Source: SHZL01 sp963784425
Lineage (GTDB): Bacteria; Pseudomonadota; Gammaproteobacteria; Xanthomonadales; SZUA-36
Direction: 5' to 3'
NCBI GenBank assembly: GCA_963784425.1
Contig: CAWARM010000012.1
Span: 1 to 64,000, forward strand
DNA length: 64,000 nucleotides
Shown: positions 16,836 to 24,526 of the stretch, one piece after another
Position numbering within the stretch: the stretch's first letter is position 1
Layout of the letters: every line of letters begins with the position of its first letter
Translations under genes and position numbers: made by a program
The notes under the pieces: generated by a model
Told to the model about the DNA's origin: nothing
The model's input: only the letters and a program-made list of their open reading frames with translations
Database searches by the model: none

Positions 16836-16884
16836 GTTTGAGTTCCTTCTGTCTCGGGTTACGGGTGATACATGCAATCACGCA

Positions 16885-17370
16885 TTGCATTCGGATAAAC
16901 GCGCAAACCGGCAAATCGGGGTTAATCGTGCAAAGGTTTTTTTAAGGTTCTGTATTCTAGCCTTACTGGTGGCATCGATGCTCGCGTGCAGTCGTAACGC
17001 AACAAATGCACATCTGTCTCTCGACAACGGCTGGGTTCGCGGCATGCCGCCTGGCACGAACATGACGGCTGCTTATGGACGCTTTATCAATTCAGGCGTA
17101 GATACCATCGAAATTGCATCCTTCGAAAGCGATAGTTTTGCAAGTGTCAGCCTGCATCAAACCAAAATCGACGATGGAACGAGCCGGATGCAAGAGCTCA
17201 AGCACTGGTCAATCGAGCCCGGAGCCACTGCAGTTCTTGAACCGGGTGGATTGCACCTGATGTTGATGCAACCAACACGGGAAATCGTTGCTGGATCGAC
17301 GGTTGAACTAACTCTCATCTCCACTTCAGGCCGGGGCTATCATTTCACGCTGAAGGTTGAGGCCCGATAG
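16885..17370 (+). CDS. PCuAC-like periplasmic copper chaperone lipoprotein
   Basis: The C-terminal 130 residues match the PCuAC (DUF461) fold. Features include GWVRGMPPGTNMTAAYGRFINS, SLHQTKIDDGTSRMQEL and GGLHLMLMQP, giving the His/Met copper ligands H, M and HLMLM. Such proteins deliver Cu(I) to the cytochrome oxidase CuA site. A lipobox-like end to the hydrophobic stretch (LLVASMLAC) suggests a lipoprotein. The start is uncertain: TTG 16885 gives a normal N-region, while ATG 16834 lies further out and shares bases with the opposite start codon of the DUF4139 gene. Neither has a strong SD. Confidence 0.75.
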   Translation: MHSDKRANRQIGVNRAKVFLRFCILALLVASMLACSRNATNAHLSLDNGWVRGMPPGTNMTAAYGRFINSGVDTIEIASFESDSFASVSLHQTKIDDGTSRMQELKHWSIEPGATAVLEPGGLHLMLMQPTREIVAGSTVELTLISTSGRGYHFTLKVEAR

Positions 17371-17400
17371 GGGGGAGAACCCGGAAAGTGTGCCCCGGGT

Positions 17401-20247
17401 TCAGGCGGTCTTTCTGCGTCGCGGCTTTTCCAGCAGGCGGGCCAGAAACTGGCCGGTGTACGAGTGCGGAATTTCTGCCAATTGTTCAGGGGTGCCCCGC
17501 GCAATGATTTCTCCCCCTTTGTCGCCCCCCTCGGGGCCGAGGTCAATAACCCAATCGGCGGTCTTGATGACGTCGAGATTGTGCTCAATAACCACCATCG
17601 TGTTGCCATGATCCCGCAGGCGATGCAGCACTCCCAGTAACTGCTCTATATCCTGGAAGTGTAAGCCGGTAGTGGGCTCGTCCAGGATGTACAGAGTCTG
17701 GCCGGTATCCCGCTTGCTTAGCTCCTTGGAAAGCTTGATACGTTGGGCTTCACCACCGGAAAGCGTGGTCGCACTTTGGCCCAGGGTCAGGTAGGAGAGG
17801 CCGACGTCAGTCATGGTCTGCAGCTTGCGCGCCACGGTCGGGACCGCAGCAAAAAACGCCAGCGCATCTTCAACAGTCATTCCAAGCACTTCATGAATGT
17901 TCTTGCCTTTGTAGGTGACGCCCAGGGTCTCCCGGTTGTAGCGCTTGCCATGGCATGCATCACAGGGAACGTAAATGTCGGGGAGAAAATGCATTTCAAC
18001 CCGGATCAAGCCATCGCCCTGGCAAGCCTCGCAGCGTCCGCCTTTCACGTTAAAACTGAAGCGCCCGGGTTTGTATCCACGCGCCCTTGCTTCCTGCGTG
18101 CCACTGAACAGGTCGCGAATAGGCGTGAACAGTCCGGTATAGGTGGCGGGGTTGGACCTTGGTGTGCGCCCGATGGGGGACTGGTCAATATCCACAACCT
18201 TGTCGAAAAGGTTAATGTTTTCAACAGATTCAAAGGGCGCTGGTTGTTCCGAGCTGCCATAGAACTCGCGCGCGGCGAGGCGGTGCAGGGTATCGTTGAC
18301 CAGGGTGGACTTTCCGGAACCCGAAACACCGGTGATGCAGACGAACAAACCAGAAGGAATTTCCAGCGTAACGTGTTTGAGGTTATTTCCGCTGGCACCA
18401 ATGAGCCGGAGCACTCGCTTGGGATCAGGGGCGATGCGCTTTCTTGGTATGGCAATCTCGCGCACCCCTGAGAGGAACTGGCCGGTAAGGGAATTGGGGT
18501 CTGCGAGTAACTCCGCCGGAGTGCCGCTGAAAACAATTTTGCCCCCGTGTACCCCGGCCCCGGGACCTATGTCCACAACATGGTCGGCAAGGCGGATGGC
18601 TTCCTCGTCATGCTCCACCACGATGACCGTGTTACCGATATCGCGCAGCCTGCTCAGGGTTGCGAGCAGGCGTGCATTGTCGCGCTGGTGCAAGCCGATC
18701 GACGGCTCATCGAGGATGTACATCACCCCAACCAGGCCAGCACCAATCTGGCTGGCCAAGCGTATGCGCTGTGCCTCCCCCCCGGAAAGTGAATCCGCCT
18801 TGCGGTCGAGCGTAAGGTAATCCAGCCCCACATTGACCAGGAAATTCAGTCGTTCGTGGACTTCCTTGACGATCTTGGATGCGATTTCACCCCTTCGCCC
18901 ATCCAGGCGCAGTGCTTCGAAGAACGCCAGGCATTGCAGGATGGGCCAGGCAGTGATGGTGGGCAGGTTTACCTCATTGACAAACACGTGCCGCGCTTCC
19001 CGGTTAAGACGCTGGCCATTGCAACTGGCACACGGTTTTTGGCTGATGTACTTGGCAAGCTCTTCGCGAACGATGCGGGAGTCGGTTTCGCGGTAACGCC
19101 GTTCCAGGTTTGGAATGATGCCGGCGAAGGGGTGCTTGCGTTTCTGTGTTCCGCTGTCGCTGAAATAGCGAAACTCAATGATTTCCTCGCCGCTGCCATG
19201 GAGAATGATGTCCTGTATTTTTTTGGGCAGGTCCCGGAAGGGCGCGTTGTCGTCAAATCCGTAGTGCCTGGCTAACGACTGAATGATCTGAAAATAGTAT
19301 GCATTGCGCCGGTCCCAACCCCGTACGGCACCACCTGCAAGGCTGAGTTGCGTATTGCTAACCACCCGGTCCGGATCAAAAAACTGGCTGATGCCCATGC
19401 CGTCGCACTCGGGACAGGCGCCATTCGGGTTATTGAATGAAAACATGCGGGGTTCCAGTTCCTGCAAACTGTAATCGCAGTACGGGCAGGAAAAACGGGC
19501 GCTGAACAGCTTTTCTTCCATGCCACTGTCTTGATCCATGGAGGCAACAATGGCCAGGCCGTCGGAAAGGCCAACGGCAGTTTCAAAAGATTCCGCCAGG
19601 CGCTGCTTGAGCTCAGGCCGCACGCGGATGCGGTCTACCACCACTTCTATGCTGTGTTTTACGCGCAATTCCAGTTCAGGAACTTCATCGATCTCGTACA
19701 ATTTCCCGTCCACTCGTGCGCGCACAAAGCCTTGCGCACGCAATTGGTCGAACAACTGCAAGTGCTCTCCCTTGCGGTCCCGCACGACCGGGGCCAGTAC
19801 CATGAGCTTGCTGTCTTCCGGCAAGGCCAGCACATGGTCAACCATCTGGCTGATTGTTTGTGCTTCCAGCGGCAATGAGTGATCCGGACAGCGTGGTGTG
19901 CCTACGCGGGCAAACAACAGTCGCAAGTAGTCGTAGATTTCCGTGATGGTACCCACGGTAGAGCGTGGATTATGCGAAGTGGATTTTTGCTCGATGGAAA
20001 TAGCCGGGGAAAGACCTTCAATATGGTCTACATCCGGCTTTTCCATAATGGAAAGAAATTGCCGCGCGTAGGCTGACAGCGATTCGACATAGCGCCTTTG
20101 CCCTTCCGCATAAATGGTGTCAAAGGCGAGCGAGGACTTGCCCGAACCGGAAATTCCGGTGATGACGATCAGTTTATCGCGCGGCAGGTCGAGGTCGATG
20201 TTGGCGAGGTTGTGGGTGCGGGCTCCCCGAATCAGAATCTTGTCCAT
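17401..20247 (-). CDS. uvrA: Excinuclease ABC subunit A
   Basis: The product (948 residues from ATG 20247) is the damage-recognition ATPase of nucleotide excision repair. Two ABC ATPase modules are present: Walker A GISGSGKSS at 31-39 with signature LSGGEAQRIRLASQIG, and Walker A GVSGSGKST with LSGGEAQRIKLSKEL. Zinc-binding pairs occur as CPYC/CPEC and CEAC/CDAC. The frame could extend to 20427 but the first 60 residues are not family sequence. No LexA-type operator with correct spacing was seen upstream. Confidence 0.97.
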   Translation of the reverse strand: MDKILIRGARTHNLANIDLDLPRDKLIVITGISGSGKSSLAFDTIYAEGQRRYVESLSAYARQFLSIMEKPDVDHIEGLSPAISIEQKSTSHNPRSTVGTITEIYDYLRLLFARVGTPRCPDHSLPLEAQTISQMVDHVLALPEDSKLMVLAPVVRDRKGEHLQLFDQLRAQGFVRARVDGKLYEIDEVPELELRVKHSIEVVVDRIRVRPELKQRLAESFETAVGLSDGLAIVASMDQDSGMEEKLFSARFSCPYCDYSLQELEPRMFSFNNPNGACPECDGMGISQFFDPDRVVSNTQLSLAGGAVRGWDRRNAYYFQIIQSLARHYGFDDNAPFRDLPKKIQDIILHGSGEEIIEFRYFSDSGTQKRKHPFAGIIPNLERRYRETDSRIVREELAKYISQKPCASCNGQRLNREARHVFVNEVNLPTITAWPILQCLAFFEALRLDGRRGEIASKIVKEVHERLNFLVNVGLDYLTLDRKADSLSGGEAQRIRLASQIGAGLVGVMYILDEPSIGLHQRDNARLLATLSRLRDIGNTVIVVEHDEEAIRLADHVVDIGPGAGVHGGKIVFSGTPAELLADPNSLTGQFLSGVREIAIPRKRIAPDPKRVLRLIGASGNNLKHVTLEIPSGLFVCITGVSGSGKSTLVNDTLHRLAAREFYGSSEQPAPFESVENINLFDKVVDIDQSPIGRTPRSNPATYTGLFTPIRDLFSGTQEARARGYKPGRFSFNVKGGRCEACQGDGLIRVEMHFLPDIYVPCDACHGKRYNRETLGVTYKGKNIHEVLGMTVEDALAFFAAVPTVARKLQTMTDVGLSYLTLGQSATTLSGGEAQRIKLSKELSKRDTGQTLYILDEPTTGLHFQDIEQLLGVLHRLRDHGNTMVVIEHNLDVIKTADWVIDLGPEGGDKGGEIIARGTPEQLAEIPHSYTGQFLARLLEKPRRRKTA

Positions 20248-20384
20248 GTGTCCAGATGTCGCGTCCAAACCAGTAACTATACTCCCGCAGCCGAGGTCAC
20301 GGCAAAAACGATTAGCGAACTGTCGCCACAGGAATTCACCATCCTGCCGAATGCAGCGAGTTGCGCATCTGATATCCTTGCAAA

Positions 20385-21167
20385 ATGAATCCCGAAGAGT
20401 CCGCCGCTGCAGTCCCAGGTGAGGCACCCGGCAAGGGGAAGGTTCCGGCTTTCCTGGCCCATGGCTTGCTCAACAACGACCTCGACCTCGAGGCACTCGC
20501 GCTCGAGTTTGCTGAAACAGGCGTGACGCAGGTGGAGCAGGCTTTGCGACCGGAAGTAGCCGAACGTTTACATGATTGCCTTGCCCGTGAGGTTCCTTGG
20601 GCACTCACGTTTCGGGACCGCTCCGGCCCGCGAAAACTATGGAAAGAAGAGCTGGCTGCCCTTGATGCGGGCACGCGAGCCGAGCTTGACAGCGAAATTG
20701 AAGAGATAGCCCGGAAGGAATTCCAGTTCCGTTACGACAGCTTCATGATGGTGACGGCATACAAGGAAAAGCGCCATTCCGACCTGATCCTGCATCGTGT
20801 GATTGAGCAAATAAACTGCCCGGGCTGGTTGAATGCGATGCGCACAATTACTGGTTTCAGCTCCATACGTCGTAGCGATGCACAAGCCACGCGCTATGTT
20901 GCAGGCCATTTTCTACGCCAGCACAACGACCTCAATGAAGAGGAAGGCCGGCTGTGCGCATATGTTATCAACCTCACCCGCGAATGGCGTGCCGACTGGG
21001 GAGGGTTGCTGCAAATTCTGGATGATGAAGGCGAAGTAACGCGCACACTTATGCCACGATTTAATACCATCAGTCTTTTTCGAGTGCCAACATTCCATTG
21101 TGTTTCGCCCATTGCCTCGTTTGCCACGGGAGCACGGTATGCCATCACAGGCTGGTTGAGAACCTAG
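20385..21167 (+). CDS. Fe(II)/2-oxoglutarate oxygenase family protein
   Basis: The protein has 260 residues. The C-terminal half has the double-stranded beta-helix of Fe(II)/2OG oxygenases: the HxD pair in FLRQHNDLN, the distal His in FHCVSPIAS and the 2OG-binding Arg in ARYAITGWLR. The helical N-terminal half (residues 1-130) is charged and of unknown role. Relatives include prolyl-hydroxylase-type enzymes; the substrate is unknown. The TAG stop lies within the CTAG target of the adjoining MITE. It is divergent from uvrA. Confidence 0.8.
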   Translation: MNPEESAAAVPGEAPGKGKVPAFLAHGLLNNDLDLEALALEFAETGVTQVEQALRPEVAERLHDCLAREVPWALTFRDRSGPRKLWKEELAALDAGTRAELDSEIEEIARKEFQFRYDSFMMVTAYKEKRHSDLILHRVIEQINCPGWLNAMRTITGFSSIRRSDAQATRYVAGHFLRQHNDLNEEEGRLCAYVINLTREWRADWGGLLQILDDEGEVTRTLMPRFNTISLFRVPTFHCVSPIASFATGARYAITGWLRT

Positions 21168-21494
21168 GGAGCCTCTGATCAATTATGCACGGGCGCGACG
21201 AATCTTTGCGGGAGAAGGTGAGACCGGGAACCGGTCGAGAGGCTGGCCTGGGCCATGCTCCGGTCCGGCTCTGGCGAGTGCGGTTTGGTTAGTCCAAATA
21301 AACAAGCCGGAACGGGGCGGAGCACCCGCAAAGGCCCGTCCCATCGGGGTTTCGCCGCAAAAGCGGCACTTCGCACCTTGGCTCGCACGTTTCTCGCCTT
21401 GGCCGTAGCGGTGCTACTGTCACGCGGCTCACTCCGCGCGATCTGCGGCTTTTGCGGCAGAAACGCGCTCCGCGCATAATGGATCAGAGGCTCC
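21168..21494. mobile_element. MITE, family A copy 3
   Basis: This 327-bp GC-rich element lies between CTAG (21164-21167) and CTAA (21495-21498). Its termini are GGAGCCTCTGATCAATTA on the left and GGAGCCTCTGATCCATTA read in from the right, and imperfect complementarity continues to about 30 bp. Short apparent reading frames inside are low-complexity and not credible. It fills most of the 379-bp gap between two oxygenase genes; only 52 bp follow before the next ATG. Confidence 0.8.
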
Positions 21495-21546
21495 CTAAAT
21501 AGCCGGGTCCTGCCAGCCGGTCTGAGGACGAGGAGAAAGCAAAACC

Positions 21547-22218
21547 ATGTTCATCATTCCTGATTTACTGGATTCGGCTCAATACCAGCGCATTCGACAG
21601 TTGTTGGGCCAGGCGCGGTTCATCGACGGGCGCCAGAGCGCCGGTCCGGGATCGCAAAAAGTGAAAAACAATTTGCAGGGAGACTTGGCCGACCCGCACA
21701 TCCAGGAAGTACAGAAGCTGGTGCATGACCGGCTGACCTCCAATGCGCAGTATCGCATCATGGCAGTGCCGCGTATTGTTCGACCCATGACCGTGAATCG
21801 CTATGACGAAGGCATGTACTACGGCGACCACCTCGACCACCCTCTGCTGGCGGGCGAACCGCCTGCCAGGGGCGATGTTTCCACCACGATATTCCTCAGT
21901 TCACCCGACGAATACGACGGCGGTGAACTGGTGATCAACAGCCTGGTCAACGAGGCGGTCACGATCAAGTTACCCGCGGGGCATGCGGTTTGTTACCCGG
22001 CGGGGACCTTGCACCGGGTAAATACCGTTACCCGCGGATCGCGGTTGGCGGCGGTCACCGTCGCCGAAAGCCGGATTCAGGACATAAGCAAGCGGGAGAT
22101 ATTCAGCGATCTTTCCCAACTCACCCGCTGGGTACAGGACGTGGCTGCAGGCTCACCCCAGGAGCGGTTGGCGAACAAGATATACAACAATCTGATGCGA
22201 CGCTGGTGTAAACCGTGA
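21547..22218 (+). CDS. PKHD-type Fe(II)/2OG hydroxylase (PiuC/YbiX family)
   Basis: This 223-residue protein has the PiuC/YbiX architecture: FIIPDLLDSAQYQRIRQLL at the start, QKVKNNLQ, VNRYDEGMYYGDHLDHPL (HxD iron ligands), DVSTTIFLSSPDEYDGGEL, YPAGTLHRVNTVTRGSRLAA (distal His and 2OG-binding Arg), and a C-terminal helical tail. Such genes often accompany TonB-dependent siderophore receptors, but none is present here. ATG 21547 follows GAGGAGAAAG. Confidence 0.88.
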   Translation: MFIIPDLLDSAQYQRIRQLLGQARFIDGRQSAGPGSQKVKNNLQGDLADPHIQEVQKLVHDRLTSNAQYRIMAVPRIVRPMTVNRYDEGMYYGDHLDHPLLAGEPPARGDVSTTIFLSSPDEYDGGELVINSLVNEAVTIKLPAGHAVCYPAGTLHRVNTVTRGSRLAAVTVAESRIQDISKREIFSDLSQLTRWVQDVAAGSPQERLANKIYNNLMRRWCKP

Positions 22219-22248
22219 TCTGCTTATCGGTCGGGTTGTTCGTGCAGG

Positions 22249-22277
22249 TTGACCCTGGCCATTAAAACGGCTAACAT
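22249..22277 (+). promoter_or_regulatory. Sigma-70 promoter of rplU-rpmA
   Basis: TTGACC (22249-22254) and TAACAT (22272-22277) are separated by 17 bp, placing the start near 22284 and giving a leader of about 38 nt. AAAACGGC (22264-22271) and GCCGTTTT just downstream form a long stem spanning the start, which may have a regulatory role. Confidence 0.75.
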
Positions 22278-22321
22278 TCTCGCCCTTTTGTAGGGCCGTT
22301 TTCATACCGGAGTTCAATTCC

Positions 22322-22633
22322 ATGTACGCAGTATTTAAAACCGGCGGTAAGCAATACCGGGCTACCACCGGTGACAAGATCAAGGTTGAAAAAATCGAGG
22401 CCGAAAAAGGCGCAACGATCGAACTCGACCAGGTACTTATGGTTGGCGAGGGTGAAGACGTAAAAGTTGGTGCACCCTTCCTGGCTGGTGGCAAAGTGAC
22501 CGCTCTGGTGATGGATCATGGTCGTGCCGATAAGATCAAGATCATCAAGTTCAGGCGTCGTAAACACCATATGAAGCATATGGGTCATCGCCAGTACTTC
22601 ACGCAGCTGGAAATCACCGGTATCACAGCCTGA
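22322..22633 (+). CDS. rplU: 50S ribosomal protein L21
   Basis: This is a 103-residue L21, an early-assembly protein bound to 23S rRNA. It begins MYAVFKTGGKQYR and contains VGAPFLAGGKVTA and KFRRRKHHMKHMGHRQ, all conserved. It is the first gene of the rplU-rpmA unit. Confidence 0.98.
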   Translation: MYAVFKTGGKQYRATTGDKIKVEKIEAEKGATIELDQVLMVGEGEDVKVGAPFLAGGKVTALVMDHGRADKIKIIKFRRRKHHMKHMGHRQYFTQLEITGITA

Positions 22634-22663
22634 CGGCAAAGAAATTCAGGAGTATGTAGGCTC

Positions 22664-22921
22664 ATGGCACATAAAAAGGCAGGCGGCAGTACACGCAACG
22701 GCCGCGATTCAAATCCGAAGTACCTTGGCGTAAAGCGTTACGGCGGAGAAACAGTCACATCCGGTAACATCCTGGTCCGCCAGCGCGGGACGAAGTTCCA
22801 TGCCGGCGACAATGTAAACGTTGGTCGCGACCATACACTGTTTGCAGTAGCTGATGGAACCGTCAGGTTTGATCGGAAGGGAAGCAAAAACCGTCAATAC
22901 GTCAGCGTCATCGCTTCCTGA
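22664..22921 (+). CDS. rpmA: 50S ribosomal protein L27
   Basis: This is an 85-residue L27, which sits near the peptidyl transferase centre. It begins AHKKAGGSTRNGRDSNPKYL and contains GNILVRQRGTKFHAG. It lies 30 bp after rplU and is closed by a strong terminator. Confidence 0.98.
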   Translation: MAHKKAGGSTRNGRDSNPKYLGVKRYGGETVTSGNILVRQRGTKFHAGDNVNVGRDHTLFAVADGTVRFDRKGSKNRQYVSVIAS

Positions 22922-22940
22922 TCCGAACGCAGGATTCAAG

Positions 22941-22969
22941 AAAAACCCCGCTTCGGCGGGGTTTTTTTA
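22941..22969 (+). terminator. Rho-independent terminator after rpmA
   Basis: ACCCCGC-TTCG-GCGGGGT is an ideal stem with a TTCG tetraloop, preceded by A5 and followed by T7. It should work on both strands, although no leftward gene ends here. Confidence 0.96.
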
Positions 22970-23023
22970 TTCCGGAGCCCAACACAGCAAGCCCTCAAGA
23001 GTAAATAACGTAGAATTATTGCC

Positions 23024-24043
23024 ATGAAATTTGTTGATGAAGCAAACATTACCGTGATCGCAGGCAACGGCGGCGATGGCTCTGCTTCTTTCCGTCGTGA
23101 GAAATTCATTCCTTTTGGCGGTCCCGATGGGGGAGATGGCGGACGTGGAGGCAGCGTTTACCTTGAAGGCGATTCCGGCCTCAACACCCTGGTGGATTTC
23201 CGTCACCTGCGAAAATACAAAGCCCAGAACGGACAAAATGGAGCCGGCCGTCAGATGACCGGGAGAAGCGGCGAAGACATCACCATCCGCGTTCCACTGG
23301 GTACCATCGTCACCAATGCCGAAACAGGCGAATCAATGGGCGATGTCACGGAACACAAGCAACTGCTGCTCGTTGCAAAGGGTGGCCGTGGCGGGCTCGG
23401 CAACGTGCACTTCAAGAGTTCGACCAACCGTGCACCCCGGCGCACCGTACCGGGATCGGAAGGAGAGACCTTCGATCTTCATTTTGAGCTCAAGGTGCTG
23501 GCCGATGTTGGCTTGCTCGGTTTCCCAAACGCAGGCAAATCAACCCTGATTTCTAAGGTGTCTGCGGCCCGGCCAAAGGTCGCTGACTATCCGTTTACAA
23601 CCCTTTATCCAAATCTCGGCGTGGTGCGTATCGATACCGATCGAAGTTTCGTGATCGCAGATATCCCCGGCATCATTGAGGGCGCTGCAGAGGGCGCGGG
23701 CCTCGGCATCCAGTTCCTCAAACACTTGCAGCGCACACGCTTGTTACTGCAGTTGGTTGACCTGGCCCCCCTGGCGGAAGATGTCGATGCGGCTACTCAG
23801 GTGCGCCTGCTTGAAAGGGAACTGGAGCGTTTTGACCCGGGCTTGATGGACAAACCACGTTGGCTGGTTTTTACCAAGGCTGACTTGCTGCCAGGCACCG
23901 AAGCGCGGGGAAAGGCCGTGGCCGTGGTTGCGGAGTTGGGCTGGGTTGCTCCGTGGTTCGTGATTTCATCCATAACCCATGAAGGTACACGCGAGTTGAT
24001 GGAGCAGGTATCCGATGCCTTGCTCGGGATGGATGAATCGTAA
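23024..24043 (+). CDS. obgE: Obg family GTPase
   Basis: This 339-residue essential ribosome-associated GTPase links 50S maturation to growth state. The N-terminal Obg fold is glycine-rich (GGPDGGDGGRGGSVYLEGD). The G domain has G1 GFPNAGKST, G3 DIPGII and G4 FTKADL. The acidic C-terminal extension of E. coli ObgE is short here. It is transcribed separately from rplU-rpmA. proB, which often follows obg in pseudomonads, is absent. Confidence 0.97.
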   Translation: MKFVDEANITVIAGNGGDGSASFRREKFIPFGGPDGGDGGRGGSVYLEGDSGLNTLVDFRHLRKYKAQNGQNGAGRQMTGRSGEDITIRVPLGTIVTNAETGESMGDVTEHKQLLLVAKGGRGGLGNVHFKSSTNRAPRRTVPGSEGETFDLHFELKVLADVGLLGFPNAGKSTLISKVSAARPKVADYPFTTLYPNLGVVRIDTDRSFVIADIPGIIEGAAEGAGLGIQFLKHLQRTRLLLQLVDLAPLAEDVDAATQVRLLERELERFDPGLMDKPRWLVFTKADLLPGTEARGKAVAVVAELGWVAPWFVISSITHEGTRELMEQVSDALLGMDES

Positions 24044-24070
24044 AAAAGCCCTGGTTTTGCCGGGGCTTTT
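24043..24070. terminator. Terminator after obgE
   Basis: AAAAGCCCTGG and CCGGGGCTTTT form a stem (one G-T pair) around a TTTTG loop, flanked by A- and T-runs. Its symmetry would also allow it to stop leftward transcription from rpsT. Confidence 0.85.
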
Positions 24071-24131
24071 GCGTAATTTGGAGCTATATTTGCGGGAGTT
24101 ATCCTTGAGGATAAATTCCGGGTAAGCGCCT

Positions 24132-24184
24132 GATTACATGTCCCAGATTACATGTCCCAGATTACATGTCCCAGATTACATGTC
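24132..24184. repeat. 14-bp tandem repeat at the 3' end of rpsT
   Basis: GATTACATGTCCCA is present in three exact, contiguous copies from 24132 to 24173, and a fourth partial copy (GATTACATGTC) runs into rpsT. On the minus strand the unit carries GACATGTAA, that is the last two codons and stop of rpsT, so the repeat looks like serial duplication of the gene end. Confidence 0.9.
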
Positions 24185-24448
24185 TTTAACGTGTGCGTTT
24201 AGCCGTGACTTGTGGCGCGCGGCCTTGTTCTTGGCCATCAGGCCCTTGGCAACGGACCGGTCAATTGCCGGCACGGCCGTTTTGTATGCAGTCTCAGCTT
24301 TTGGCTTGTCGCCCGCGGAAACGGCTTTCACTACGTTTTTGATCGTTGTGCGTACGTGGGAGCGCAGGCTGGCATTGTGTTGGCGGTTTTTTTCCGACTG
24401 ACGAGCACGTTTGCGAGCTGATAAACTGTTAGCCAAGGTAATCTCCAA
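24176..24448 (-). CDS. rpsT: 30S ribosomal protein S20
   Basis: This is a 90-residue S20 with the typical Ala/Lys-rich composition (SLSARKRARQSEKNRQHNA, MAKNKAARHKSRLNA). The frame opens at the ATG ending at 24448 (MEITLANSLSARK); the conserved S20 start is about the fifth residue, ANS, so an alternative TTG start just inside is plausible and agrees with E. coli. A promoter candidate on the minus strand has TTGACC at 24503-24498 and GAAAAT at 24480-24475 with a 17-bp spacer. It is divergent from murJ. Confidence 0.95.
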   Translation of the reverse strand: MEITLANSLSARKRARQSEKNRQHNASLRSHVRTTIKNVVKAVSAGDKPKAETAYKTAVPAIDRSVAKGLMAKNKAARHKSRLNAHVKDM

Positions 24449-24526
24449 ACAACATTTATAAAATCAAGCCGGACATTTTCTTATTTTTTGTCGGCCGGGT
24501 CAATCAATACAGGGATTTGATTTCAC

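Noticed and set aside
20304..20315. Possible LexA box near uvrA (CTGTCGCCACAG)
   Set aside because: The half-sites are only four bases apart; LexA of gammaproteobacteria needs CTGT-N8-ACAG.
21179..21479. Short open frames inside MITE copy 3
   Set aside because: Arg/Ala-rich products of a GC-rich inverted repeat; both strands are open because of symmetry and composition.
24132..24184. CRISPR array
   Set aside because: The units are 14 bp and contiguous, with no unique spacers; a simple tandem duplication.
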